A program made the translations under genes and the position numbers. The notes beneath the pieces are model-generated. The model was not told the origin of the DNA and ran no database searches. It saw only the letters and a program-made list of their open reading frames with translations. DNA of 64,000 nt from a virus. The DNA is taken from positions 98,187 to 162,186 of the IMG/VR virus record IMGVR_UViG_3300008110_000040; one strand, written 5' to 3'. Position 1 is the first letter of the stretch. The number at the start of each line of letters is the position of its first letter. Below, in pieces: positions 31,368-41,918 of the stretch.

Positions 31368-31778
31368 ATGCCAATACCTCAGATAACACGTGTAGACCCC
31401 TTAGATTTGCAAAAAAACATTGCTATTGGGGTATCTTTACCATTTAATGGACCTGGGGTATTTAATAGAACATACAGCACTAAAGATCAAATAAAGTCCA
31501 ATGTTATTAATCTTTTACTTACTAATAGAGGTGAAAGAATAATGAATCCTAATTTTGGAGCAGATATAAAAGATTTATTGTTTGAGGGAATGACAGATAG
31601 TCTTAAAACAACAATTACTGATAGAGTAGCTACTTCGTTTTCAACTTATATTCCGCAAGCAACACTGGACAATGTTGATGTTATTTTTAGTGAAGATACA
31701 AACACAATAAATGTAACAGTTAACTATACCCTAAATACATCAGGAACTTCAGATCAAGTTATTATAGAATTTCAATAA
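31368..31778 (+). CDS. Baseplate wedge protein, gp25-like
   Basis: 136 residues. NRTYSTKDQIKSNVINLLLTNRGERIMNPNFGADIKDLLFE (about 37-77) is the hallmark of the gp25/gpW family of contractile-tail wedge proteins. Length matches the family. Followed directly by the gp6-like gene, as in other contractile tails. Confidence 0.85.
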   Translation: MPIPQITRVDPLDLQKNIAIGVSLPFNGPGVFNRTYSTKDQIKSNVINLLLTNRGERIMNPNFGADIKDLLFEGMTDSLKTTITDRVATSFSTYIPQATLDNVDVIFSEDTNTINVTVNYTLNTSGTSDQVIIEFQ

Positions 31779-31780
31779 AA

Positions 31781-33604
31781 ATGGCAAATAATATATCATA
31801 TATAAATAAAAGTTTTAGTGATTTTAAATCTAATTTAATAAATTACGCTAAAACATATTTTCCTAACACATATAACGATTTCTCAGATGCTTCGCCTGGA
31901 AATATGTTTATTGAATTAGCATCTTATGTAGGTGATGTAATGTCATTTTATTTAGATACCCAAATTCAAGAAAATTTTTTATTATACGCTAAAGAAAAAG
32001 AAAATTTATATGCTATGTCTTATGTCATGGGATATAGACCAAAAGCATCATATGCTTCTTCTGTTGATGTAGATGTATATCAAATAATGCCTTCTACTAT
32101 AAATGTAGTAACAGGTGAAACAATCCCTAACAACAATGTATATGGGTTAATTATACCTGCTAATACTAATATTAGATCAGCCTCTACTGGATTAAATTTT
32201 ATAACAACCGAAATAGTAGATTTTACTGATTTATCAAATGCTGAAATAAGTTTTATAGACAGTAATTTCTTTTTAATTAAAAAAACAACAAAAGCTATAT
32301 CAGCCGAAATAAAAACATCTACTTTTACTTTTACTACTCCTCAAAAATTTCAAACTATTACATTAAGTGATACTAATATATTACAAATATTAGATGTAAC
32401 AGGGAGTGATAGTAATCAATGGTACGAAGTACCTTATTTAGCCCAAGGAACAATATACCAAAAAATAGCAAATACCGGTTCTGATGCTTCTCAAGTACCT
32501 TATTTATTGCAATTACAAAGAACTCCAAGACGATTTGTATCTAGATTACTATCAGACAACACATTACAATTAGAATTTGGAGCAGGAATATCTAATAGCT
32601 CAGATGAAACTATACTTCCTACACCTGATAATATTCAGTTAGGATTAGTTCCTGGAATATCAGATTTATCTAATAACTATAACAAAGCCTCTATATTTTT
32701 TACTAGAGAATATGGCTTAGCACCATCTAATGGGACTTTACAAGTCAGATATTTAGTAGGAGGTGGAATATTATCTAACGTACCATCAAATGATTTAACA
32801 CGTATAGACACAGCTGGGGTTTATTTTAAAAACGGTACACCACCTGGTATAGGTTTGCCTACTCAGGTATTACAAAGTGTAGTTAGTAATAACCCTAATC
32901 CAGCTACTGGTGGTAAAGATGGAGATCAAGTTGAAGAAATCAGAAATAATGCATTATATGCATATTCATCTCAATTAAGAGCAGTAACTAAAACAGATTA
33001 TATAGTTCGTGCATTATCTTTACCATCCGAATACGGAAGTATAGCTAAAGTATATGCCACACAACCATTATCATCTGATAATAGTAGTGGTATATCTAAT
33101 CCATTAGCATTAGATATGTATATCTTAGCATACAATTCTGATAAACAATTAATTAACGCTACAAATAATCTTAAAAATAATTTATCTTCTTACATCAACG
33201 AATATAGAATGGTAACAGATGCTGTTAATATTAAGGATGCTTTTTATATTAATATAGGTGTTAATTTTGATATAACAACTGTAGCCGGTTCTAATAATAA
33301 TGAAGTAATTAATAATTGTATATTAGCTTTACAAGACCACTTTAATATAGATAAATGGCAGATAAATCAACCTATTATATTATCAGATATTACATCTAAA
33401 TTATTAAGAGTAAGAGGTGTACAATCTGTGGTTAAAGTTGAAATAATAAATAAACAAGATAGTACAGGAACTAATTATTCTATTTATGGATATGATATTC
33501 CTGGGGCTACAAGTAACGGAGTTATTTATCCTTCATTAGATCCATCTATTTTTGAAGTTAGATATCCTAATACAGACATACAAGGAAGAGTAGTAATACT
33601 TTAA
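31781..33604 (+). CDS. Baseplate wedge protein, gp6/gpJ-like
   Basis: 607 residues. DASPGNMFIELASYVGDVMSFYLD-QIQENFLLYA (about 34-68) is the conserved N-terminal pattern of gp6/J-type wedge proteins. The middle carries RTDYIVRALSLPSEYG-like residues (about 406-420) and the C-terminal half has ISKLLRVRGVQSV. It forms the iris of the baseplate with gp25. Confidence 0.8.
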   Translation: MANNISYINKSFSDFKSNLINYAKTYFPNTYNDFSDASPGNMFIELASYVGDVMSFYLDTQIQENFLLYAKEKENLYAMSYVMGYRPKASYASSVDVDVYQIMPSTINVVTGETIPNNNVYGLIIPANTNIRSASTGLNFITTEIVDFTDLSNAEISFIDSNFFLIKKTTKAISAEIKTSTFTFTTPQKFQTITLSDTNILQILDVTGSDSNQWYEVPYLAQGTIYQKIANTGSDASQVPYLLQLQRTPRRFVSRLLSDNTLQLEFGAGISNSSDETILPTPDNIQLGLVPGISDLSNNYNKASIFFTREYGLAPSNGTLQVRYLVGGGILSNVPSNDLTRIDTAGVYFKNGTPPGIGLPTQVLQSVVSNNPNPATGGKDGDQVEEIRNNALYAYSSQLRAVTKTDYIVRALSLPSEYGSIAKVYATQPLSSDNSSGISNPLALDMYILAYNSDKQLINATNNLKNNLSSYINEYRMVTDAVNIKDAFYINIGVNFDITTVAGSNNNEVINNCILALQDHFNIDKWQINQPIILSDITSKLLRVRGVQSVVKVEIINKQDSTGTNYSIYGYDIPGATSNGVIYPSLDPSIFEVRYPNTDIQGRVVIL

Positions 33605-33610
33605 AAATAC

Positions 33611-33643
33611 GAAGAGGGCAAAACCCTCTTCTTTACGTTTATA
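33611..33643 (+). promoter_or_regulatory. Composite terminator-promoter inside the tail operon
   Basis: GAAGAGGG-caaaa-CCCTCTTC hairpin with GGCAAA (33617), 17 nt from TACGTTTAT (33634). It ends the wedge transcript and gives the next gene early-type expression. Confidence 0.65.
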
Positions 33644-33657
33644 AAAATAAAAAGGTT

Positions 33658-34305
33658 ATGAAAAAAATTATTTTGTTTGCTTTATTAAGCATTAGTTTGT
33701 TTTCTTGTACTAAACAAGAAGAAGAAGGAACTTACCCCTGTTTAAATGGAAATTGTGAAGGATATTTTTATATCTCCGGTCCAGGACAAGACTCTATAGA
33801 TAATAATGGTTATCATCATGTAAAATATATTGGACTTAACTATTTTACAATTAGAGGAGAATTATCAGAATTATCACCAGAATATATCATAAATGGAGTT
33901 CCTTTAATAGAAGTAGGATTTGATTCCGATTATTTTGTATTATTTGATACTGTTAGATATAGATATCCAGTATATTCCTTTTTAGGATTATATACAGACA
34001 AACGTTTTAGAGACCCTATTCCTATAGGAACACGTATATATACTATGGTTAGTCTATCTGATTTTATGTCTCCTACTAATATTGTTGGTTATCAAATACC
34101 TAAAAAATTTACAGGATGGGAAAAACCATATGCCCGTACTATGTTAGCAGTATACAGTAAATATACATACCAGCCAGGCGTTAATATATTTTTAGATGAT
34201 GAAATGATTGGAGATACTGCTACTATTTTTATGAGAGTAGTTTTTAATAGTGATTTTGGTCGTCAAGAAATTAAGAATTACGAGATGAAAGTAATTTTTG
34301 AATAA
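33658..34305 (+). CDS. Lipoprotein, moron-like insertion
   Basis: 215 residues with a clear type II signal (ILFALLSISLFSC, cysteine about 19) and a Glu-rich start of the mature protein. The mature part is beta-rich. It sits between baseplate genes with its own early-type promoter and terminator, the signature of a moron. Expression early in infection and a cell-surface location would suit superinfection exclusion; this is inferred. Confidence 0.65.
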   Translation: MKKIILFALLSISLFSCTKQEEEGTYPCLNGNCEGYFYISGPGQDSIDNNGYHHVKYIGLNYFTIRGELSELSPEYIINGVPLIEVGFDSDYFVLFDTVRYRYPVYSFLGLYTDKRFRDPIPIGTRIYTMVSLSDFMSPTNIVGYQIPKKFTGWEKPYARTMLAVYSKYTYQPGVNIFLDDEMIGDTATIFMRVVFNSDFGRQEIKNYEMKVIFE

Positions 34306-34319
34306 AACATGTATATACC

Positions 34320-34327
34320 ATATTTAT
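34320..34327 (+). promoter_or_regulatory. Late promoter box
   Basis: ATATTTAT, 20 nt before the ATG at 34348. Confidence 0.5.
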
Positions 34328-34347
34328 AGGAAATAAATCTTATAATT

Positions 34348-34938
34348 ATGGCATACACAAAAGAACAAATTGAAGCCGCTGTAAAAGCAAAAGGTTATGT
34401 ATGGTTTGAAGGAGCAAAAGACTATGACTTAAATATAGTTGGAGTTAGAAATTCAGCAACTGGTAACAAGGTTACTAATGTGTTTGATGACGTAATGACT
34501 GTATCCTATAAAGTAGGTGGTAATTGGGTGATCAAACAATGGGCTTGTACAACTGATCCTGGTACTAAAGGCGTAAAACAATTTGGTAATGTGAATGGTG
34601 TTGCTCGTTTAGTTGAAGGACAATATCGTGGTTCACATACACTTGGTTTACATCAAGGTAAATATGAAGCATTAAGACAAGCAAAACCAGTTAAAGTATA
34701 TCGTGATGCTAATAAAGATATGACTTATGATGAAACTAAAATTCAAGAGGGTATCTTTGGTATCAACATTCACAAAGCTGGTGTTGATTCAACCTTTGTT
34801 GAAAACTGGTCAGAAGGTTGCCAAGTATTTAAAAGAGCAGCTGATTTTGAAGCATTCATGGTAATTGCTCGTGAAGCAGCAAAGATTCATGGTCCCTCAT
34901 TTACTTATACTTTAATTGAAAGTTCAGATATAAAATAA
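34348..34938 (+). CDS. Putative murein peptidase with His...SEGC motif
   Basis: 196 residues. GINIHKAG (about 143-150) and WSEGCQVF (about 160-167) place a His and a Cys as in YkuD-like L,D-transpeptidase and related cysteine peptidases acting on peptidoglycan. It could be the endolysin or a tail-associated wall-degrading enzyme. No signal peptide. A 14-codon ORF follows (34938-34982) with uncertain meaning. Confidence 0.55.
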   Translation: MAYTKEQIEAAVKAKGYVWFEGAKDYDLNIVGVRNSATGNKVTNVFDDVMTVSYKVGGNWVIKQWACTTDPGTKGVKQFGNVNGVARLVEGQYRGSHTLGLHQGKYEALRQAKPVKVYRDANKDMTYDETKIQEGIFGINIHKAGVDSTFVENWSEGCQVFKRAADFEAFMVIAREAAKIHGPSFTYTLIESSDIK

Positions 34939-35001
34939 TGGAAGAAGATTATCCTGATTTTATAGATAATTTCGATATGTAAATAAAAATTTATAACTGC
35001 C

Positions 35002-35009
35002 ATATTTAT
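35002..35009 (+). promoter_or_regulatory. Late promoter box
   Basis: ATATTTAT, 18 nt before the ATG at 35028. Confidence 0.5.
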
Positions 35010-35027
35010 ACGTATAAAATTATATTT

Positions 35028-36119
35028 ATGGCAGTTTATAAAATATTTCCTGAAAAGAGTGCTACTATATATTCTTACTATCCTAATCTTAATTCAGGAT
35101 TAGATGAAATATTAGAATTAAGTACATTCTATACTGTAACCGGTACTAATGAAGTATCACGTATACTAATAAAATTTCCACAAAATGAGCTTACAGATGT
35201 AATAAATAATAAAATTTCAGGAAGTACATATGATGCTTACTTAAAGTTAAGTTTAGCATATGCCAATGAAATTCCATTAGATTATACAATATATAGTTAT
35301 CCTATATCGGGAAGCTGGAATATAGGAACAGGTAAACTTGCTGATTCTCCTATAACTACTGATGGAGTTAGTTGGAAATATAAAAATGAAATAAGTGGAA
35401 GTACATGGTTTGGTGTAAATTTCCCTGCAGAAACAACAGGCTCATATAATGGATCTAACTTAGGTGGTGGTTTGTGGTTTACTGGTTCATATGAATCAAG
35501 TCAATCCTTTAATCATAATACTTCTAAAGATATAGAATTAAAAGTAACAAATACGATAGCAGGATGGATAAGCTCATCAATTCCTAATGAAGGATTTATA
35601 ATTAAACACTCAAATTTAATAGAATTTACCACAGCATCTAAATTTGAAACTAAATACTTTTCAGCAGAAACTCATACTATATATCCACCTTGTTTAGAAA
35701 TAAGATGGAATGATACTATATATACTAGTTCTTTATCTCAGGTAACATCTGATTTAATAGTAGCTACAATAGCTAATAACCAAAGCGAATATCAACAAGA
35801 CTCAATACAACGTTTTAGAGTAAACGTAAGAGATAAATTTCCTGCTAGGACTTTTCAAACAGCTTCCGTATATTTAAATAATAAAATATTACCTACTTCT
35901 TCATATTGGGCTATAAAAGATCTAGATACTGAAGAAATAATTATTGATTTTGATACAACTTATACAAAAATAAGTGCTGATAATCAGGGTAATTATTTTG
36001 ATGTTTATATGAATGGTTTACAACCAGAACGTTATTACCAATTACTGATAAAAACAGTACTAGCTAATAAAGAAGTTTTAGTTTTAAACCAAGATTATTA
36101 TTTTAAAGTTATACGATAA
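35028..36119 (+). CDS. Virion structural protein, DNRLRE-like
   Basis: 363 residues, beta-rich. The N-terminal half (DATIYS-YPN-NSG---L-LS, then RILIKF) resembles DNRLRE-type beta domains found in surface and tail proteins. DIELKVTNTIAGWISSSIPNEGFIIK (about 168-193) fits the same domain. Joined to the following genes by one-base overlaps in the tail operon. Confidence 0.6.
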   Translation: MAVYKIFPEKSATIYSYYPNLNSGLDEILELSTFYTVTGTNEVSRILIKFPQNELTDVINNKISGSTYDAYLKLSLAYANEIPLDYTIYSYPISGSWNIGTGKLADSPITTDGVSWKYKNEISGSTWFGVNFPAETTGSYNGSNLGGGLWFTGSYESSQSFNHNTSKDIELKVTNTIAGWISSSIPNEGFIIKHSNLIEFTTASKFETKYFSAETHTIYPPCLEIRWNDTIYTSSLSQVTSDLIVATIANNQSEYQQDSIQRFRVNVRDKFPARTFQTASVYLNNKILPTSSYWAIKDLDTEEIIIDFDTTYTKISADNQGNYFDVYMNGLQPERYYQLLIKTVLANKEVLVLNQDYYFKVIR

Positions 36120-36463
36120 TGTCAAAAATTTCTATACAAAAACAGGTATTTAATAAAAATAATTTTCCTAAAGTAGTAGATACTCAATTTAGCCAATTAA
36201 TTAATACTAATCAGGCAGATGATACTCCTACTTTCACATTGGAAGATTTTTTTACATTATATGAACAATTATTTTTCCAAATACCTAAAGAAGGTGATTC
36301 TGATTCTCACCAATATATTTTAGAAAGAGAAGCAGAATATTTAGGAATTAATTTAAACACAGAAGACGTTCAAGCTTTATTAGCTGAAATAACATCTTTA
36401 AGACAGGAAATATTAACAGCTCAACAAACAATACAAACATTAACAACAGGTTCAAATGGCTAA
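36119..36463 (+). CDS. Small tail-region protein
   Basis: 114 residues with a C-terminal coiled coil (TSLRQEILTAQQTIQTL). It overlaps both neighbours by a few bases, so is probably a baseplate or assembly protein. Confidence 0.55.
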   Translation: MSKISIQKQVFNKNNFPKVVDTQFSQLINTNQADDTPTFTLEDFFTLYEQLFFQIPKEGDSDSHQYILEREAEYLGINLNTEDVQALLAEITSLRQEILTAQQTIQTLTTGSNG

Positions 36464-39400
36464 TAATATTCAAATTATAGGAAATATTACGGATATAGAT
36501 ATTATTGATAGATACCAATCAGATGATATTAGACTAATAGGAGTAGGAGAAATTCAAAATTATTTTGATCCTAACGTTGATTATGTAGAATATTTCATAT
36601 ATGATATTAGTGGTACCTCTTTACTAGATGTAAATTATTCTTACACTAAGTACAAACTCCCAACAGATTCAGGATTAACACCATCTGTTGTTCCTGCTCC
36701 CAATACTGAAAATCAAATAACTGATAGTAATATAGGAGTATTAAATTCTAACACTCCTAATACTGGGTCTTCATTTACCTCTATTGAAATCGATCCTGTA
36801 AAAGATTTACAAGAAGCAGGATACAAATCGGGTGAGTTTAAAACACAATATAATTTCTTTAAAAATAAAGTAGGTTCACCAAATGATACGTTTTTCTTAA
36901 AAAGAATATCAGCTGATAGAACCGAAATTAGTATATCTTCTACTTCTAAATCTAATGATGAAATAGAAACTATTGCTAACGATTTAATAAATGAAATAAA
37001 TTCCTCTCCTTATTTTGTTAATTATCTTATTAATTTTGGTTTAAATACTCAAGTAATAACAGTAAATATAGCTTTAGATAAAATAGAAGAAGGGTACGAA
37101 ATTTTATTTAAATTATATGACCCTTTACCAGATAATATAAATGAAAAAGCAAATTTATGGGTAGTTGAGGAAAAAGTAAACCCATATATTTTTAATATTA
37201 ATTTAGATACATTAATTTCTCCTCCAACACCATTAATGTTAAGAGGGGCTAATTTTAATATCCCTATTTCTAAAGATATAAATACCATATCTACACAATA
37301 CTCAGGATATAATAACTTATTCACATCATTACAAGCTACTCAGTCTAATACTTATAATAAACTATTAAATTCTTTAACATCAAATAGTATTGATATAAAT
37401 GTTGACTATACTGATTATAATAATTTTAGTTTTTTTGGTTCAGTAGAACAACGTTTAGTAGGATTTTACAATAAAGTAAAAGAAATAGAAGACTATAGTA
37501 ATATAATATTAAATTATTCATCTAGTGCTTCATTTAATCCTTATCTTCAATTAGAGATTAATAGATATTCTTCAAGTATTAGTAATATTATTTCTAATTT
37601 TGATGGGTACGAAACTTATCTTTATTTTGAATCTACATCATATGCGTGGCCTAAATCAACATCTACACTTCCTTATGTGTTGTTTTCAACCAGTTCAATA
37701 TCAGCATCTATATGGTATAATAGTGCTATAGAATCGGCTTCTTTATATGATGAACTAAATTCAAACAACTTAATTAATGGGATACCAACATATTTAAGAG
37801 ATAATCCAGATAATAACCAATATTTAATTTTTTTAAATATGATAGGTCATTATTTTGATAATATTTGGATTTTATTAAAATCAATAACAGACATCAATTT
37901 AGCTAATAATAATCCAAATAGAGGTATATCTAACGATTTAGTTTATTATGTTTTAAAATCTCTAGGAATAGACTTATTTAATAGCGCAGAAGGAGATAGT
38001 TTAGAACAATACATAGTAGGTAATAACACTGGTAGCTTTATGTACAGTGGGTCACTAACAGATTTTTCAGCTACAAGTAGTTATTTAAATAATATTCCTA
38101 GAAAAGACTTAACATATGAATTATATAAACGAATATATCATAATTTACCTTTACTAGTTAAAACTAAAGGTACAACTGCTGGTTTACAAAATATTGTAAC
38201 TACATTTGGTATTACTAGTAGCATATTAAACGTTAAAGAATATGGTGGTGAGTTAAAGTCTGAATATTTAAAAGGATATAGCAAAAATAAAATTAGGGTA
38301 AGTGATGTTATTTCTACAGGTAGTGTGTTATCTCCTTTAACTACTATTCAACAAATTCCTACATCTTCAAACGAATATTTAGATAATGATTTACAATTTG
38401 TAGATATATCATTTTCACCTCAAACACAAATAGATTTATATGTTTCTCAATCTATATCTTCTAATAACCCATCATGGGATATGGATGAATATATAGGGGA
38501 TCCTAGACAACAATATTACAATACTTATCCCGATTTAGATAATCAACGTAAAATATATTTTGAACAAGGAACAGGCTCATACGCTGGGTTTACTTCATCA
38601 TATTTAGATTATAATGGTTTTATTCGTTTAATTCAGTTTTTTGATAATTCATTATTTAAAATACTAGAAAGTTTTACACCCGCTCGAACTAGTTTATCTA
38701 CAGGTATAACAATAAATTCACCTGTATTAGAACGTAATAAATTTGCTTACGCTAATCCTACTAATAGTACAACTGAAAGTATATATGAAGCTGAAATTAC
38801 TAGTGGAAGTATAGGAACAGAGTATGGATTTTTATATGATAATTTATCAGGTGATAAATCGGCATACTATAGTGGAGAATTAAGTGGTAGTGGAATTAAT
38901 TTATATGATACTTATTTTATACCTAGTAATGAAAATCCATATTTGGTGGGTATAGATATTTGGAATTCACAACATAATATTACTGAAAGTATAAGTCTTG
39001 AAAAATTTGCTTTATCTGATTATAATGTATTATTTAATAATGTATCTAGTAGCGTAACTTCAAGTACCAGAAAAATAATAGAAAACCCAGGACTTCCAGA
39101 TGCTATTTTAGAACAAAAAACAAGTTCTATTTCATCGTCAGCTGAATTACAAGATTCTTATTTATCATTAACATCATATAAAAATTCTAGATATGATGGT
39201 TCAAAAATAATATCATCAAGATATAATGAATATACTAATGGTGACTCAGGTTCTTATGGTAAAACATCAGCTATTGATAAATACTATACATACTTCTTAA
39301 CATTTAAAGAAATTAGAAACGCTTATCCTGAGTTAGTAGGTAAATCTACATTATGGCTTAATAGTTTAGTTGACAAAGATGGAAACCAATTAGCAGTTAA

Positions 39401-40223
39401 TTCTGATACTAGTTCAAACTATTATTATAATTTGATATATAACTTTGGTAAAGACAGTGTTGTAAATTTACAAATAACAACATTACCCTCAGGTTCATCT
39501 CAAAACGATTTAGACCAAACAACCACAGTGTACAGACCAGCTTTATTATGGCCTAAAGTTATACTAACTAATGAAGCTAATAGTACTTTATTTCCTAATG
39601 GAAGTACAACTTTTACTGTAGCTTCTATGTCATTTGTAGATAAAGTTTCTAATAAACTTAGAATGTCTCCTCAAGCATGGTATATATCTAGTAGTAATGA
39701 TAGAAATGTAATATTAGGCTCAGTAGAACTGATAAATATATATCTAACTTCAAGTTTTGCTAGACAATTCCAAGTTCCTGGAGGATTAAATCAATTTCCA
39801 TATTATCAGTTTAGTCAAGATGTTACATCTGCTAGTTTTGGTGGTTACAGTGTTAATAATCAATATGATACTCCTATACCTTTAGAATTTAGAGTAGGTC
39901 AAGAAATAAGATTTAATCAAGATGAATCACAGGTATACACTGTAATCGGTGTGGAAGTTCCACAAGCTCCATTTTCTGTATCTACCAGTGGTTCAATAAA
40001 ATTAACTTTAGATAAAGATATTGATTCTTCAATAACAAGTTCATTTCAAAATAGAGGATTTTTATTAAGAGAAAACCAAATAGATCCATCTAAATTAGTG
40101 ATAAACGCTCCTAAATTAGTTGGAGGAGCACCAGGATATTTGACCCCACAATATATAACACCAGAATTAGCTACTAATTTAAACGGTGTTGTTGAAACTT
40201 TAAAAGAAAACGGAATACTATAA
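36456..40223 (+). CDS. Very large baseplate/tail structural protein (1255 residues)
   Basis: The largest gene here. Ser/Asn/Tyr-rich and beta-rich overall. A conserved central block, YELYKRIYHNLPLLVKTKGT (about 556-575), precedes TTAGLQNIVTTFGIT; I associate this with large wedge-type or tail proteins of T4-like phages. It may take the place of gp7, but this is by size and position only. The stop codon TAA is part of the next late promoter box. Confidence 0.6.
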   Translation: MANNIQIIGNITDIDIIDRYQSDDIRLIGVGEIQNYFDPNVDYVEYFIYDISGTSLLDVNYSYTKYKLPTDSGLTPSVVPAPNTENQITDSNIGVLNSNTPNTGSSFTSIEIDPVKDLQEAGYKSGEFKTQYNFFKNKVGSPNDTFFLKRISADRTEISISSTSKSNDEIETIANDLINEINSSPYFVNYLINFGLNTQVITVNIALDKIEEGYEILFKLYDPLPDNINEKANLWVVEEKVNPYIFNINLDTLISPPTPLMLRGANFNIPISKDINTISTQYSGYNNLFTSLQATQSNTYNKLLNSLTSNSIDINVDYTDYNNFSFFGSVEQRLVGFYNKVKEIEDYSNIILNYSSSASFNPYLQLEINRYSSSISNIISNFDGYETYLYFESTSYAWPKSTSTLPYVLFSTSSISASIWYNSAIESASLYDELNSNNLINGIPTYLRDNPDNNQYLIFLNMIGHYFDNIWILLKSITDINLANNNPNRGISNDLVYYVLKSLGIDLFNSAEGDSLEQYIVGNNTGSFMYSGSLTDFSATSSYLNNIPRKDLTYELYKRIYHNLPLLVKTKGTTAGLQNIVTTFGITSSILNVKEYGGELKSEYLKGYSKNKIRVSDVISTGSVLSPLTTIQQIPTSSNEYLDNDLQFVDISFSPQTQIDLYVSQSISSNNPSWDMDEYIGDPRQQYYNTYPDLDNQRKIYFEQGTGSYAGFTSSYLDYNGFIRLIQFFDNSLFKILESFTPARTSLSTGITINSPVLERNKFAYANPTNSTTESIYEAEITSGSIGTEYGFLYDNLSGDKSAYYSGELSGSGINLYDTYFIPSNENPYLVGIDIWNSQHNITESISLEKFALSDYNVLFNNVSSSVTSSTRKIIENPGLPDAILEQKTSSISSSAELQDSYLSLTSYKNSRYDGSKIISSRYNEYTNGDSGSYGKTSAIDKYYTYFLTFKEIRNAYPELVGKSTLWLNSLVDKDGNQLAVNSDTSSNYYYNLIYNFGKDSVVNLQITTLPSGSSQNDLDQTTTVYRPALLWPKVILTNEANSTLFPNGSTTFTVASMSFVDKVSNKLRMSPQAWYISSSNDRNVILGSVELINIYLTSSFARQFQVPGGLNQFPYYQFSQDVTSASFGGYSVNNQYDTPIPLEFRVGQEIRFNQDESQVYTVIGVEVPQAPFSVSTSGSIKLTLDKDIDSSITSSFQNRGFLLRENQIDPSKLVINAPKLVGGAPGYLTPQYITPELATNLNGVVETLKENGIL

Positions 40224-40230
40224 TATTTAT
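40223..40230 (+). promoter_or_regulatory. Late promoter box overlapping a stop codon
   Basis: TAATATTTAT: the TAA ends the large structural gene and ATATTTAT begins on its last base, 21 nt before the ATG at 40252. Confidence 0.5.
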
Positions 40231-40251
40231 AATAAGTAAAATATATACAAA

Positions 40252-40908
40252 ATGGCTATATTAAATCCTACAACAATAACAGTAGACGCAATTTTAACAA
40301 CAAAAGGACGCCAATTATTGGCTCGCAATGATGGATCATTTCAAATCACCCAATTTGCATTAGCAGATGATGAAATTGATTATACATTGTATAACCCTGA
40401 TCACCCATCGGGATCATCATATTATGGTCAGGCTATTGAAGCTACCCCTGTATTAGAAGCTATACCTAATGATACTCAAATGATGCGATATAAGTTAGTA
40501 ACACTTCCACGTGGAACTGCTAAACTACCTGTTATCAATATTGGTTATAATAGTATTGTTATTAAGCAAGGAGCTTCATTAACAATTACTCCTCAAACTT
40601 TAAATTATTTAGGAGCAACAAGTACATTTGAAAGTAGTGGATATACAGTTACAGTAGCTGATGGTAGATTATTATCATCTTTCCAAGGTACAGGTATAAC
40701 TACAACTACTCCGGGTACTAATAATTTGAATACAACTACGGGTGCTACTTTATCTGTAACCCAAGTAGGAACTTCATTTACTATTACCGGTACAACAATT
40801 AATACGTTATATGGTACAACATTAACATCATTGACTACAACAATTACAGTAATAGGTAGAGATAGTGGAGCTAGAATTACTATTCCTTTGGTTGTAAATA
40901 AAATCTAA
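40252..40908 (+). CDS. Virion structural protein
   Basis: 218 residues. ILTTKGRQLLARNDGSFQITQFALADDEIDYTLYN-DHP-GSSYYG (about 14-63) is a conserved N-terminal block seen in structural proteins of large myoviruses. The C-terminal half is a Thr-rich Ig-like beta domain (about 100-215). Probably on the tail or baseplate surface. Confidence 0.65.
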   Translation: MAILNPTTITVDAILTTKGRQLLARNDGSFQITQFALADDEIDYTLYNPDHPSGSSYYGQAIEATPVLEAIPNDTQMMRYKLVTLPRGTAKLPVINIGYNSIVIKQGASLTITPQTLNYLGATSTFESSGYTVTVADGRLLSSFQGTGITTTTPGTNNLNTTTGATLSVTQVGTSFTITGTTINTLYGTTLTSLTTTITVIGRDSGARITIPLVVNKI

Positions 40909-40920
40909 AAATAATTAAAT

Positions 40921-41910
40921 ATGTCATTTATAAGATACGCACAAGACGATTCAGTAGTAAGTTCAGAAACCGTAGTAAGAGGTTTATTTAGTGGTGATGC
41001 TAATACATTATCTACATTTTTCACAGCAAGTAGTGGAAATACAGAATATTATTTAAATGTATATGATTTAGCTACTACTAATCCGTCATCTTCTATTCAA
41101 TTTACAATACAATACGGTAATTTATACGGATCTGGTTCTGCTTTAATTAATTCATCAGTGACAGGTTCATCTCCTAGTCGCATTGTTTATGGACAATATA
41201 GAAATTTAGTTTACGGTACTGAGACTGTAAATTTTAGTTTTGATGGAACTACTACAGCAGAAGATATATATGTAATTAATTACTCGAGAGCTAGATATAA
41301 AGAATCTTTACTTCCTGGGGCCTTAAATATAAGATTAAGATCAGGTAGTGCACAAATGTTTTTAACAGATGATAGCAATGAATCTAGTACTGCTAATTTT
41401 ATTGGGGAAAATAGATATTACAACATAATTAGTGGTAGCAATGGATCAGCTCATACTCCAAGTGCTGCTTCAACCTACTATGGATTTATGTTTCCTGATT
41501 TAAATATTGTAGTTTTAAAAGCAAGTGGTTCAAATTCTGTAGATTCTTTTGTAGCCCCACTTGTAAAATCATTAGCTAATAATAATAATCAAGGTAAATT
41601 ATATTCTTCTATATCAGCATCCGGAGCAGCAGGAAATGCAATGACTGCTAAATCAGCAGAAACTGTATCATCTCGTTATTTCTTTACTCGTGTAAAAAAT
41701 AGTGAATTTAATTATACTACTAATCCATCTATTATAGATTCAAATGGTAATTTACTTTATACTAGTTTGGTTAATAATCCACAAACATACATCACAACTG
41801 TAGGATTATACAACGATAATAATGAATTATTAGCAGTAGCTAAATTATCAAGACCATTGGTAAAAGATTTTACTAAAGAAGCTTTAATTCGTGTTAAATT
41901 AGATTACTAA
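40921..41910 (+). CDS. Virion structural protein, paralogue 1
   Basis: 329 residues. The last about 75 residues (VKNSEFNYTTNPSI...YITTVGLYNDNNELLAVAKLSRPL) match the next gene product, so the pair shares an attachment domain. The remainder is beta-rich with many Ser/Asn. Confidence 0.65.
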   Translation: MSFIRYAQDDSVVSSETVVRGLFSGDANTLSTFFTASSGNTEYYLNVYDLATTNPSSSIQFTIQYGNLYGSGSALINSSVTGSSPSRIVYGQYRNLVYGTETVNFSFDGTTTAEDIYVINYSRARYKESLLPGALNIRLRSGSAQMFLTDDSNESSTANFIGENRYYNIISGSNGSAHTPSAASTYYGFMFPDLNIVVLKASGSNSVDSFVAPLVKSLANNNNQGKLYSSISASGAAGNAMTAKSAETVSSRYFFTRVKNSEFNYTTNPSIIDSNGNLLYTSLVNNPQTYITTVGLYNDNNELLAVAKLSRPLVKDFTKEALIRVKLDY

Positions 41911-41918
41911 TAAAATGC

